Shown here one piece after another: positions 49,515-58,793 of a stretch of 64,000 nucleotides of DNA. A program made the position numbers and the translations under genes. The notes under the pieces were generated by a model. It did no database searches. It was given only the letters and a program-made list of their open reading frames with translations, and was not told the origin of the DNA. Origin of the DNA: DATJLY01 sp035604615 (GTDB lineage: Bacteria > Pseudomonadota > Alphaproteobacteria > ATCC43930 > CGMCC-115725). The stretch covers positions 1 through 64,000 of the forward strand of contig DATNID010000016.1 in assembly GCA_035604615.1 (NCBI GenBank), read 5' to 3'. Position 1 is the first letter of the stretch. The number at the start of each line of letters is the position of its first letter.

Positions 49515-50630
49515 TCAGCCCCACACCTCGCGCGCGGTCTCGACGACGAGACGGATTTTCCTCTTCTCGTCGTCGAGCGTGATCTTGTTGCCCTCGACCG
49601 TGCTCGAAAAGCCGCATTGCGGCGACAGGCAGAGCTGGTCCAATGGCGCATAGCGCGCGGCTTCGTCGATGCGGCGCTTGAGATCGTCCTTGCTCTCGAG
49701 CGCGGCGAGCTTGCTGGAGACGAGGCCCAGGACGACGGTCTTGCCCTTGGGCAGGTAGCGCAGCGGCTTGAAGTCGCCCGAGCGCGGATCGTCGTATTCG
49801 AGGAAATACGCGTCGACATCGACCTCGTTGAACAGCACTTCGGCCACGGGATCGTAGCCGCCCTCGGCCACCCACGCGCTCTGGAAATTGCCGCGGCAGA
49901 GATGCATCGACACCACCATGTCCCGAGGCTTGGTCGCGATCGATTCGTTGAGCAGCTTGGCGTAGGTGCGCGGCAGGGCGGCCGGGTCCTCGCCGATCGT
50001 CTTCACCTGCTCGCGCAGCTTGGGGTCGCACAGATAGGCGAAATTGACCTCGTCGATCTGCAGGTAGCGGCAGCCGGCGGCGCCAAGGTCCTTCACCTCC
50101 TCGCTGTAGACGCGGGCCAAGTCGTCATAGAACCCGGCCATGTCGGGATAGGCCTTGGCGTCGATCGCGCCGCGACCGCCGCGGAAATGCATGTTGCTGG
50201 GCGACGGAATGGTCTGCTTCGCGGTCTTAGTGGTGGCGGCCTTCACGAACTTGAAATGGTCGACGAAGATGCCGTGCGGCCGCCCCAGCTTGCCGTCGAT
50301 GCGCAGGCCCGGCGGCGCGAACTCGATGTCGCCCTCGTGGGTGTGGAAGCGCGCCTTGATCCGCGGCGGGATGACGGTGACGTTCTGGAACTGCTCGAGG
50401 AAGTCGAGATGCCAGAAGGTGCGGCGGAACTCGCCGTCGGTGATGGCCTCGAGCCCGAGCTCCTCCTGCAGCTTGATCGCGTCGCGGATCGAATCGTCCT
50501 CGACACGGGTCAGCTCCTGGGCGGTGATGGCGTTGGCCTTCCGGCGCTCGCGCGCCTCGAGCAGCTTCTGCGGCCGCAGCAAGCTGCCAACGTGATCGGC
50601 GCGGAACGGCGGTGTGGTGCGGGGCGCCAT
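49515..50630 (-). CDS. Cobalamin-independent methionine synthase-like methyltransferase (MetE C-terminal/YxjG type)
   Basis: A 371-residue single-domain MetE-like protein, matching the C-terminal catalytic barrel only. It has FRADHVGSLLRP, QEELGLEAITDGEFRR, the substrate loop LQIDEVNFAYLCDP, the zinc ligands in SMHLCRGNF and LSPQCGFSS, and a Glu in the FLEYDD region. Such short forms transfer a methyl group from a folate or other donor to homocysteine or another thiol. GGGAGAG precedes the ATG at 50630. It diverges from ligI across 125 bases, suggesting a link to one-carbon units released from methoxylated aromatics. Confidence 0.85.
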   Translation of the reverse strand: MAPRTTPPFRADHVGSLLRPQKLLEARERRKANAITAQELTRVEDDSIRDAIKLQEELGLEAITDGEFRRTFWHLDFLEQFQNVTVIPPRIKARFHTHEGDIEFAPPGLRIDGKLGRPHGIFVDHFKFVKAATTKTAKQTIPSPSNMHFRGGRGAIDAKAYPDMAGFYDDLARVYSEEVKDLGAAGCRYLQIDEVNFAYLCDPKLREQVKTIGEDPAALPRTYAKLLNESIATKPRDMVVSMHLCRGNFQSAWVAEGGYDPVAEVLFNEVDVDAYFLEYDDPRSGDFKPLRYLPKGKTVVLGLVSSKLAALESKDDLKRRIDEAARYAPLDQLCLSPQCGFSSTVEGNKITLDDEKRKIRLVVETAREVWG

Positions 50631-50755
50631 GGGTCTCTCCCTCGATCCGGATTTGGCGCGCACTGTGGCTGGCGCGTCCGCGCGAGGCAAGGGGCTTCGG
50701 CTCTCTGGCGAGCGCGGCGCCGGGACGCTATAGATTGCGCTCGAAAGGCAGGCTC

Positions 50756-51628
50756 ATGGACGCCAATTACCTCCCCTTCCATCCCAACCCGTCGAAGCCG
50801 CGCTTCCGGCCGCCGCCCGGCGCGGTCGATGCGCATTGCCACGTGTTCGGACCGGAGGCGAAATTTCCCTATGCGCCCGAGCGCAAATACACGCCGTGCG
50901 ACGCGTCCAAGGAGAAGCTGATCGAGCTGCGACGCTTTTTGGGATTCGCGCGCAACGTCATCGTCCAGGCGAGCTGCCACGGCAGCGACAATCGCGCTCT
51001 GGTCGATGCGCTCGAGACCTCGAACGGCGAGGCGCGCGGCGTCGCCGTGGTGTCGCCCAAAATTTCCGACGGCGAGCTGGCGGCGCTCGACCGCGCCGGC
51101 GTGCGCGGCGTGCGCTTCAATTTTCTGCCGCGCCTCGTGGATGCGACCCCGCACGAGGTCTATCTCGGCATCGCCGAGCGCATCAAGCGCATGGGCTGGC
51201 ACACCGTCGTCTATTTCGAGGCGCCCTCGCTCGACACCATCACGCCGTTCCTGAAGGCGTTGCCGACCACCATCGTGCTCGACCACATGGCGGTGCCCGA
51301 CGCGAAGAAGGGCGCGGATCATCCCGACTTCCGCCGCTTCCTCGCGCTCGTCGCCGCGATGCCCAACATCTGGGTCAAGGTCACTTGCCCCGAGCGCATC
51401 TCGGCCCAGGGGCCGCCTTATGACGACGTGGTGCCGTTCGCGCGGGCATTGGTCGAGGCCTTTCCCGACCGCGTGCTGTGGGGCACCGACTGGCCCCATC
51501 CCAACATGGTGACGCACGTCCCGGACGACGGGCAGCTTGTCGACATGATCCCGAAATTCGCGCCTTCCGCGGCGCAGCAGAAGGCGCTGCTGGTCGACAA
51601 TCCGATGCGGCTCTACTGGGCGAATTGA
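50756..51628 (+). CDS. ligI: 2-pyrone-4,6-dicarboxylate lactonase
   Basis: A 290-residue amidohydrolase-superfamily lactonase that opens 2-pyrone-4,6-dicarboxylate to 4-oxalomesaconate in the protocatechuate 4,5-cleavage pathway. Motifs are VDAHCHVFGPEAKFPY (first strand), QASCHGSDNRALVDAL, GVRGVRFNF, IVLDHMAVPD and the catalytic WGTDWPHPN. The start at 50756 fits the family; an open extension upstream overlaps the divergent gene. A TATAGA minus-10-like box lies at 50729. First gene of the lig cluster. Confidence 0.93.
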   Translation: MDANYLPFHPNPSKPRFRPPPGAVDAHCHVFGPEAKFPYAPERKYTPCDASKEKLIELRRFLGFARNVIVQASCHGSDNRALVDALETSNGEARGVAVVSPKISDGELAALDRAGVRGVRFNFLPRLVDATPHEVYLGIAERIKRMGWHTVVYFEAPSLDTITPFLKALPTTIVLDHMAVPDAKKGADHPDFRRFLALVAAMPNIWVKVTCPERISAQGPPYDDVVPFARALVEAFPDRVLWGTDWPHPNMVTHVPDDGQLVDMIPKFAPSAAQQKALLVDNPMRLYWAN

Positions 51629-51640
51629 GGAGTTCCGGCC

Positions 51641-52045
51641 ATGGACGACGCCGAGACCGCGGCCCAATTCGACGACATTCCCGGCACAACCCTCTTCGAC
51701 GCCAGGCGTTCGCGCATGGGCTATCACCTCAACATGTTCTGCATGTCGCTGATGAAGGCGGAGAACCGCGAGGCCTTCAAGCGCGACGAGGACGCCTATC
51801 TCGCGCAATTCCCGATGACGGCGGAGCAGAAGAAGGCGGTGCGGACGCGCGACTGGAACGGGATGCTGCGTCTTGGCGGCAACATCTATTACACCTCGAA
51901 GCTGGGCGCGACCGACGGCCTCACCTTCCAGAATCTGGCCGCGCTGATGACCGGCTCGACCCAGGAGGAGTACCTGCAGATGATGATCGGCGGCGGCCGG
52001 CCGCCCAAGGGCAATCGCAGCAAGAAGGAGTGGGCCCGTGGCTAG
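51641..52045 (+). CDS. ligA: Protocatechuate 4,5-dioxygenase alpha subunit
   Basis: A 134-residue small subunit, all-helical. It contains LFDARRSRMGYHLNMFCMSL, NREAFKRDEDAYLAQF and the invariant DWNGMLRLGGNIYYTSKL, hallmarks of LigA. It caps the active site of the extradiol dioxygenase formed with LigB. GAGGAG lies upstream of the ATG. Its end overlaps ligB by eight bases, ensuring balanced synthesis of the two subunits. Confidence 0.95.
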   Translation: MDDAETAAQFDDIPGTTLFDARRSRMGYHLNMFCMSLMKAENREAFKRDEDAYLAQFPMTAEQKKAVRTRDWNGMLRLGGNIYYTSKLGATDGLTFQNLAALMTGSTQEEYLQMMIGGGRPPKGNRSKKEWARG

Positions 52046-52886
52046 GATCGTCGGCGGCGTCGCCACCTCGCACGTACCGGCGATCGGCGCGGCCATCGAC
52101 CGCGGCCGGATGACGGACCCCTACTGGCAGCCGCTTTTCAAGGGCTACGAGCGCTCCAAGGAATGGATGGCGGCGACCAAGCCCGACGTGGTGCTTCTCG
52201 TCTACAACGATCACGCCTCGGCTTTCTCGCTCGAGATCATCCCGACCTTCGCCTTGGGCTGCGCCGAGGATTTCGCCATCGCCGACGAGGGCTGGGGGCC
52301 GCGTCCGGTGCCGGCGGTCAAGGGCCATCCCGATCTCGCCTGGCACATCGCGCAGTCCGTCATCCTCGACGAGTTCGACATCACCATCGTCAACAAGATG
52401 GAAGTGGATCACGGGCTCACCGTGCCGCTGTCGCTGTTGTGCGGGCAGCCCAAGGAATGGCCGTGCCCGGTCATTCCGCTGTGCGTCAACGTGATCCAGT
52501 ATCCGCCGCCCACGGGGCATCGCTGCTTCATGTTCGGCAAGGCGATCCGCAAGGCGATCGAATCGTTCGACGCCGATCTTCGCGTCGTGGTGTTCGGGAC
52601 CGGCGGCATGTCGCATCAGCTCCAGGGCCCGCGCGCCGGCCTCATCAACAAGGAGTTCGACGCGCGCTTCCTCGACAAGTTCGCGACCGACCCCGAGGCC
52701 CTGACCCGGATCGAGCATGTCGAATATGTGCGCGAGGCAGGCTCGGAGGGGATCGAGCTGGTGATGTGGCTCATCATGCGCGGCGCGCTCGAGGCGGATG
52801 CGAAGGAGATTTACCGCTTCTACCACGTGCCCGCGTCGAACACGGCGGTCGGGCACATGATCCTCGAGAACAAGCGCGCGGCGTGA
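52038..52886 (+). CDS. ligB: Protocatechuate 4,5-dioxygenase beta subunit
   Basis: A 282-residue class III extradiol dioxygenase catalytic subunit. Iron ligands are the histidines in TSHVPAIG (about residue 12) and YNDHASAF (about 60) with a downstream Glu in ILENK-like or IEHVEYV segments; the catalytic His is in GGMSHQLQGPRAG. It opens protocatechuate between C4 and C5 to 4-carboxy-2-hydroxymuconate semialdehyde. The start is GTG. The sequence closely follows Sphingobium-type LigB. The next gene, ligC, oxidises the product. Confidence 0.95.
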   Translation: MARIVGGVATSHVPAIGAAIDRGRMTDPYWQPLFKGYERSKEWMAATKPDVVLLVYNDHASAFSLEIIPTFALGCAEDFAIADEGWGPRPVPAVKGHPDLAWHIAQSVILDEFDITIVNKMEVDHGLTVPLSLLCGQPKEWPCPVIPLCVNVIQYPPPTGHRCFMFGKAIRKAIESFDADLRVVVFGTGGMSHQLQGPRAGLINKEFDARFLDKFATDPEALTRIEHVEYVREAGSEGIELVMWLIMRGALEADAKEIYRFYHVPASNTAVGHMILENKRAA

Positions 52887-52908
52887 TCGGCACGAGGGGA
52901 GACAAGAC

Positions 52909-53859
52909 ATGAAGATCGCACTCGCGGGACAAGGCGCCTTCGGCGCGCGGCACATGGAGGCGGTGCAGAACATCCCCGGCATCGAGGTTGTGAGCCTCGC
53001 CGGCGGGCGGCGCGAATCGACCGAGGCCTTCGCCAAGAAGTGGAAAATCCCGCACTGGACCGGCGACCTCGCCGAAAGCATCAAGCAGCCCAGCGTCGAG
53101 GCCGTCATCATCACTAGCCCGACGCAAATCCACGCCGATCAGGGCGAGATGTGCATGCGCGCGGGGAAGCACGTGCTGATCGAAATCCCGATCGCCGACT
53201 CGATCGCCGACAGCGAGCGGCTGCTGCGCGTCCAGAAGGAAACCGGCGTCATCGCCATGGGCGGCCATGTCCGACGCTTCAATCCGAGCCACCAATACGT
53301 CCACAAGAAGATCAAGGCCGGCGAGCTCAAGATTCAGCAGATGGACGTGCAGACCTATTTCTTCCGCCGCACCAACATGAACGCGGCCGGCCAGGCGCGC
53401 AGCTGGACCGACCATTTGCTGTGGCACCACGCCTGCCACACGGTCGATCTCTTCATGTACCAGACCGGCGAGAAGCCCTCGATCGCGCACGCGATCCAGG
53501 GCCCGATGCACCCCGAGCTCAAGATCGCCATGGACATGAGCATCATGCTCAAAGTGCCGTCGGGCGCGATCCTGACCTTGTCGCTGAGCTTCAACAACAA
53601 GGGGCCGTTCGGCTCGTTCTTCCGCTACATCTGCGACAACGGCACGTATCTCGCCTATTACGACGACCTCTCGGACGGCGACAGCGCCAAGATCGATCTC
53701 TCCAAGGTCGACGTGTCGATGAACGGGATCGAGCTCGAGGACCGCGAATTCTTCGCCGCCATCAAGGAAAAGCGCGAGCCCAATGCCTCGCTCGCCCAAT
53801 GCCTGCCGGCGATGGCGACATTGGACAAATTGGAGCGCGAGCTCAACGTGGCGAAATAG
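52909..53859 (+). CDS. ligC: 4-carboxy-2-hydroxymuconate-6-semialdehyde dehydrogenase
   Basis: A 316-residue Gfo/Idh/MocA-type NADP-dependent dehydrogenase. The N-terminal ALAGQGAFGARHMEAVQNI is the dinucleotide site. GKHVLIEIPIADSIADSE (the EKP-type loop here EIP) and LLWHHACHTVDLFMYQTGE are characteristic of LigC. It oxidises the hemiacetal of the ring-cleavage product to 2-pyrone-4,6-dicarboxylate, the substrate of LigI. GGGGAG lies upstream. It completes a ligI-A-B-C cluster; the later enzymes LigJ, LigK and LigU are not seen nearby. Confidence 0.94.
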   Translation: MKIALAGQGAFGARHMEAVQNIPGIEVVSLAGGRRESTEAFAKKWKIPHWTGDLAESIKQPSVEAVIITSPTQIHADQGEMCMRAGKHVLIEIPIADSIADSERLLRVQKETGVIAMGGHVRRFNPSHQYVHKKIKAGELKIQQMDVQTYFFRRTNMNAAGQARSWTDHLLWHHACHTVDLFMYQTGEKPSIAHAIQGPMHPELKIAMDMSIMLKVPSGAILTLSLSFNNKGPFGSFFRYICDNGTYLAYYDDLSDGDSAKIDLSKVDVSMNGIELEDREFFAAIKEKREPNASLAQCLPAMATLDKLERELNVAK

Positions 53860-53862
53860 GCG

Positions 53863-54279
53863 TCAGAACGGCAGCGTCGTAACGCCCAATCGCTTGGCGG
53901 CGCGCACGAGCGCGGCATCCTTCGTGGCCAGCGGCACGCCACGGCGCACGGCAACTTCGAGGTAGGCGGCATCGTAGGTCGTCAGACCTTCGCCGCGAGC
54001 AAGAGCGAGGATTTCCCGCAAGGCCCGGGCGACCGTCTCGCGGTCAACCTCTATCGGAAGACTCGCGATCAGCTCCAGCCGCATTGCGGCATCGGCGCCG
54101 CCGATCCGCCCGCGCCGTTCCGCCTGAAGGAGGACGTTGCCGAGCTCCAGATGCCAGAGTCCAGGGACTACGGCGCCTTCGGCCTGCACGCGATCGAGGA
54201 GAGCATAGGATCGCGGCGAAGCCTCGTCCTTGAAACACCACGCGATCGCCGCGGACGCATCGAGCGCGATGGCGCTCAC
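53863..54279 (-). CDS. PIN-domain toxin (VapC-like)
   Basis: A 138-residue PIN ribonuclease. The acidic active-site residues are in IALDASAAIAWCF (Asp near the start), PGLWHLELGNVL (Glu), LTTYDAAYLEVA (Asp) and LATKDAALVRAA (Asp). It would cleave RNA when freed from its partner. The start overlaps the antitoxin stop as ATGA. The stop lies three bases from the ligC stop in convergent orientation. Confidence 0.9.
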   Translation of the reverse strand: MSAIALDASAAIAWCFKDEASPRSYALLDRVQAEGAVVPGLWHLELGNVLLQAERRGRIGGADAAMRLELIASLPIEVDRETVARALREILALARGEGLTTYDAAYLEVAVRRGVPLATKDAALVRAAKRLGVTTLPF

Positions 54280-54521
54280 CGGCGCCCCTCGTCGCGCAGC
54301 GCCTTCCAGGAAATCCCGCCCAGGGTCGTCGTCTTGCTCAACGCCTTGAGCTTTTCCGCCGCTGCCTTGGCTCTCGCCCGGTCGAATCGCTCCGGCGCGA
54401 CGAGACGGGCGACCGGCTTTCCGTGTCGGGTAATGACCACTTCTTCGCCCGAGGCAACCCGGTCGAGCAGCTTTGAAAGGTTCGTCTTCGCTTCAAACGC
54501 GCCGATGGTGATCATCGCCAT
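54276..54521 (-). CDS. Phd/YefM-family antitoxin
   Basis: About 81 residues. The N-terminal ITIGAFEAKTNLSKLLDRV and GEEVVITRHGKPVARLV form the Phd/YefM DNA-binding fold. The C-terminal half (RAKAAAEKLKALSKT) is the flexible toxin-neutralising part. The ATG at 54521 or 54515 starts the gene; a TTG upstream at 54539 would place the start within the operator and is less likely. It is cotranscribed with the PIN toxin. Confidence 0.87.
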   Translation of the reverse strand: MAMITIGAFEAKTNLSKLLDRVASGEEVVITRHGKPVARLVAPERFDRARAKAAAEKLKALSKTTTLGGISWKALRDEGRR

Positions 54522-54533
54522 ACCGGTCTGAAT

Positions 54534-54549
54534 TTCCAACCAGTTGGAA
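54534..54549. promoter_or_regulatory. Palindromic putative operator of the toxin-antitoxin pair
   Basis: TTCCAAC-CA-GTTGGAA, a perfect 7-base inverted repeat around two bases, lies 13 bases before the antitoxin ATG. Position and symmetry match autoregulatory operators of Phd-type antitoxins. It also sits in a locally AT-rich patch. Confidence 0.55.
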
Positions 54550-54629
54550 TTTTCGTGCGGATTGCTCGCGCTGTCAACGGTGCTCGACGGGCGCGCTCCG
54601 CATCCGCACGTGCGGCGAAGCGGCGCTGG

Positions 54630-56399
54630 TCATTCGTCGGGCATGCCTAGGAGCCTGAGAGTGGAAAGATATTCTTCATCCCTCGCTCGCATTTGCGGAT
54701 CGGTCGCCGGCATGACCCTACGGATGCTGGCGATCGAGGTTACCCACGGCGACAATTGTAGTGCCTTCGTTAGCTCGGCCTGCGCCAAGTCGAGCTTACC
54801 CTGATGCGCTAAAACGCCGGCGAGCAGTGCCGGAACCAAAGGTAATTGCGGATTGGATGTACGCGCTCGCAGCAGCCATTTCACCGTCTGCTCGTCGTCT
54901 CGCATATAGAAGTGGGCGACGCCGATATCAAATTGCCAATTGCCGACTAGTGGATCGCGCGGGCTCAATCGCATCGCCTGCTCGTTGAGGCGGATGGTCT
55001 CCTCGGGCCTTCCGAGCCACGTCACGAGATCGCCGAGCGAGCCATAAGCCGGAGCGAAATTGCGATCGAGCGCGATCGCTTGCTCGAATGCGGCAGCCGC
55101 CTCATCGAACCGTTTCAGTGCGCGAAGCACGACGCCGTGGACCCAATGCGCCGTTGCCCGCTCGGGCGTGAACCGCAGGGCACGCGCCACCAGCTCCGTC
55201 GCCCGAGCCAGATCGACATCCCGGGTTTCGGTGAAACCGGAATTGACCGCTCGGGCGTAGCTGTAGGCCAACCCGATCACGGCATCTGTCGCGCGATCGT
55301 CCAGAGCCAGCGCCCGCTCGAACAGCGCGCGCGCCTCGGCCAGCGACTCGCGCGACGGCGCGCGGTGCAGCACGGACCAGCCGCGCATGGTGAGATCGAC
55401 GGCGTCGGGGTTGGTGGGCCGCTCCTTGAGCGAGCGCCGGCTCTCGGCGTCGATCAATTGCGCGCCGATGGCGCCGGCGATGCGCGCGGTGGTCTCGTCC
55501 TGCAAATCCATCAGGTCCGCGCGGTCGCAATCGAAGCGCTCGGCGAAGAGATGCGCGCCGCTTTCGGCGTCGATCAGCTGCACGTTGGCGCGGACCCGGC
55601 TGCCGCTGCGCCGAACGCTGCCTTCGAGCACGTAGCGCACGCCCAATTCGCGACCGACCTGCTTGGCGTCGGCCGATTTTCCCTTGTAGGTGAAGGCGGT
55701 GTTGCGGGCGATGACGAAGCTGTCCGGGATGCGCGACAGGTCGGTGGTGATGTCCTCGGTGATGCCGTCGGCGAAGTAATCCTCGGCCGCATTGTCCGAC
55801 ATGCTCGCGAAGGGCAACACCACGATCGAAAGGCGCGGCGCGGCTGGGGAAGCCGGCGCTGCATTCGCGGGACCGGGCGCTCCGAGCACGATCCGGCAGG
55901 CGCGCACCGGCCGGACGATGTTCTTGAGGTTCTGCTCGCCCAGATCCTCGACCGCGAGATCGATCTTGCCCTCGACCTGCTGCCACGCCGCGAGCGACAG
56001 GACGATGCCGCCAGGCGGCGCGATCCCTTCGAGACGTGCCGCAACGTTGACGCCGTCGCCCAACAGGTCGTCGCCCTCGACCACCACGTCGCCGAGATTG
56101 ATGCCGACCCGGAACTCGATGCGCTGCTCGGGCGGGAACGGCCGGTTCCGCTCCGCCATGCCGAGCTGGCTCTCGACCGCATTGCGCACCGCGTCCACCA
56201 CGCTCGCGAACTCGACCAGCATGCCGTCGCCGGTGGTCTTGACGATGCGGCCGCGATGGGCGGCGATCGAGGGATCGATGAGCTCGCGGCGCAGCGCCTT
56301 CAATCGCGCGATCGTGCCTTCCTCATCGGCGGCGGTGAGCCGGCTATAGCCGACCACGTCGGCGGCGAGGATGGCGGCGAGCTTGCGGGGCGCGCTCAT
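54630..56399 (-). CDS. Class III adenylate/guanylate cyclase with TPR-like repeats
   Basis: A 589-residue soluble protein. The cyclase domain (1-170) has the metal Asp in ILAADVVGYSRL (D14) and in KTTGDGMLVEF (D58), and the transition-state pair in GDGVNVAARLEG, so catalysis is likely. A linker leads to LSIVVLPFASMSDNAAEDYFADGITED-type sequence (beginning about 190), the TolB-like region often found in such proteins. The C-terminal half contains several TPR-like helical repeats (LFERALALDDRATDAVIGLA, AAAFEQAIALDRNFAPAYGS). Such fusions are abundant in rhizobial-type genomes and are thought to link cAMP output to protein interactions. Confidence 0.9.
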   Translation of the reverse strand: MSAPRKLAAILAADVVGYSRLTAADEEGTIARLKALRRELIDPSIAAHRGRIVKTTGDGMLVEFASVVDAVRNAVESQLGMAERNRPFPPEQRIEFRVGINLGDVVVEGDDLLGDGVNVAARLEGIAPPGGIVLSLAAWQQVEGKIDLAVEDLGEQNLKNIVRPVRACRIVLGAPGPANAAPASPAAPRLSIVVLPFASMSDNAAEDYFADGITEDITTDLSRIPDSFVIARNTAFTYKGKSADAKQVGRELGVRYVLEGSVRRSGSRVRANVQLIDAESGAHLFAERFDCDRADLMDLQDETTARIAGAIGAQLIDAESRRSLKERPTNPDAVDLTMRGWSVLHRAPSRESLAEARALFERALALDDRATDAVIGLAYSYARAVNSGFTETRDVDLARATELVARALRFTPERATAHWVHGVVLRALKRFDEAAAAFEQAIALDRNFAPAYGSLGDLVTWLGRPEETIRLNEQAMRLSPRDPLVGNWQFDIGVAHFYMRDDEQTVKWLLRARTSNPQLPLVPALLAGVLAHQGKLDLAQAELTKALQLSPWVTSIASIRRVMPATDPQMRARDEEYLSTLRLLGMPDE

Positions 56400-56425
56400 G
56401 GCCCCGCCATGCTACCACGAAAGGA

Positions 56426-56851
56426 TCAGTCGATCACCGCGATGGCGTTGATCTCGACGAGGCAGCGCGGGTCGGTGGCGAGCCGCACCACCTGGACCGT
56501 GGTGGTGGCTGGCTTGGCGGCGCCGAAATACTCGCCCCACACGCGGTTGAGCGCGTCCTGGTCGGTGAGGTCGGTCACGAACCGGTCGGCGGTCACGATG
56601 TCGGCGAAGCTCGCGCCCACCGCCGCGAGGCCGCGCTTCAGGTTTTCCAGCGCGGCGCGCGCCTGCCCCGCCATGTCGCGCGGCATGGCGTCGAATTCCT
56701 CGGGCCGGTGCGGATGGTGGTGATAGACAGGCGCCGCGGTGACGCCGGCGAGATAGACGGTGGCGCCGCCACGCACCTTGATCGCCGGCGCGTAGGGCAT
56801 CCACATGTCCGGCGCGTCGGGCCAGTGCAGGTGTTCAATCGACTTGGGCAT
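56426..56851 (-). CDS. RidA (YjgF/YER057c/UK114) family protein
   Basis: A 141-residue trimeric RidA-type protein. Typical blocks are VYLAGVTA, QARAALENLKRGLAAVGASF, IVTADRFVTDLTD and the C-terminal VVRLATDPRCLVEINAIAV, where Arg and Glu form the imine-deaminase site (R in DPRCLVEI). The internal YHHHPHRPEEF segment is less common. It may hydrolyse reactive enamine/imine intermediates. It is transcribed with neither clear neighbour, lying between the cyclase and the ABC-2 permease genes. Confidence 0.9.
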   Translation of the reverse strand: MPKSIEHLHWPDAPDMWMPYAPAIKVRGGATVYLAGVTAAPVYHHHPHRPEEFDAMPRDMAGQARAALENLKRGLAAVGASFADIVTADRFVTDLTDQDALNRVWGEYFGAAKPATTTVQVVRLATDPRCLVEINAIAVID

Positions 56852-56881
56852 GGGCCGCGGTCCTCCTTGCGTGCGATGACC

Positions 56882-57833
56882 CTACGCCCTGACCTCCTGG
56901 CGCTGGAACACGACGTAGGCGATGACGAACAGGATGATCGCTCCGGCGATGAGGCCCGTGACCTGCGGCCACACCAGGAGCAGGCTTTGCGCCAGCGGCA
57001 GCGGCGTGCCCATCACCGCGCCTTCGAGCTGCGACATGAAGACGAGGCCCAGGGAGCGCGTCGTCGGATGCAGGATGCCCAGCACCGATTCGCCGAAGAG
57101 CGTGCTCGGCGACAGCCGCGACAGCGTCTGCTGCAGTTGGAGCTGGTCGGGATTGGGTTGCGAGAAGAGGAGCTGGATGGCGGTCGGCGGATGGACCTCG
57201 GTGCTGATGAACTGCACCACCTGCGGCCACAGCACGCTGACCAGGAGCCACAGGCCCAGCGCCGCCAGCGCCGAGGTCGCGGCCGAGCGGAACAGCACCG
57301 AGCACAGCATCGCCACCGCCAACCACACGCCGCCATAGGCGATCGCGATCACCAGGAAAGCCAAGCCGCGCAGCACCTCTTCGCCCGAAGGCGGCACGCC
57401 CAGGGTCAGGAGGCCAAGCCCCATCACCAGCAGCCACAGCGTGAACAGCGCCACCGCGATCGCCGCGAGTCCGCCCAGAAACTTGCCCAGCAGCAGCGCG
57501 TCGCGATAGATGGGTTGCGCGAGGAGGCGCGATAGGGTGCGGCGGTTGAACTCGCCGTTGACGCTGTCGAACGCCAAGCCGATGGCAATGAGCGGGATCA
57601 GGAAATCCAGCACCAGCACGAAGGACGGCAGCGGATCGCGCGCCTGGGTGAACAGCCGCAGGAACAGGAACGGGTCCTGGCCGGTAGTCGATTTCAGATC
57701 CTGGATCGCGGTATAGACCGCGCCCGCGCCGGTAAGGATGATCAGCCACTCGATCACTTGGACCCGTGCGCCGCCCAAATGATCGGCGAATTCCTTGAGG
57801 AACACCGTGCCCGAGCCGGTGAAGGCGGAGCCG

Positions 57834-57847
<14 letters not shown>
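56882..57847 (-). CDS. ABC-2 family transporter permease
   Basis: A 321-residue integral membrane protein with about six segments (VIEWLIILTGAGAVYTAI, VLVLDFLIPLIAIGLAF, LLVMGLGLLTLG and others) and the FNRRTLSRLLAQPIYRDALLLGK motif typical of ABC-2 permeases such as NosY/GldF. I prefer the ATG at 57847; 57868 is an alternative. It overlaps the end of the ATPase gene. With the ATPase and NEW3 protein it forms an exporter operon of unknown cargo. Confidence 0.85.

Positions 57848-58789
<942 letters not shown>

Positions 58790-58793
<4 letters not shown>

Noticed and set aside
47919..50921. A 1000-codon plus-strand frame opposite the porin and MetE-like genes
   Set aside because: Composition is typical antisense of high-GC genes and it spans two well-supported genes and their intergenic space.
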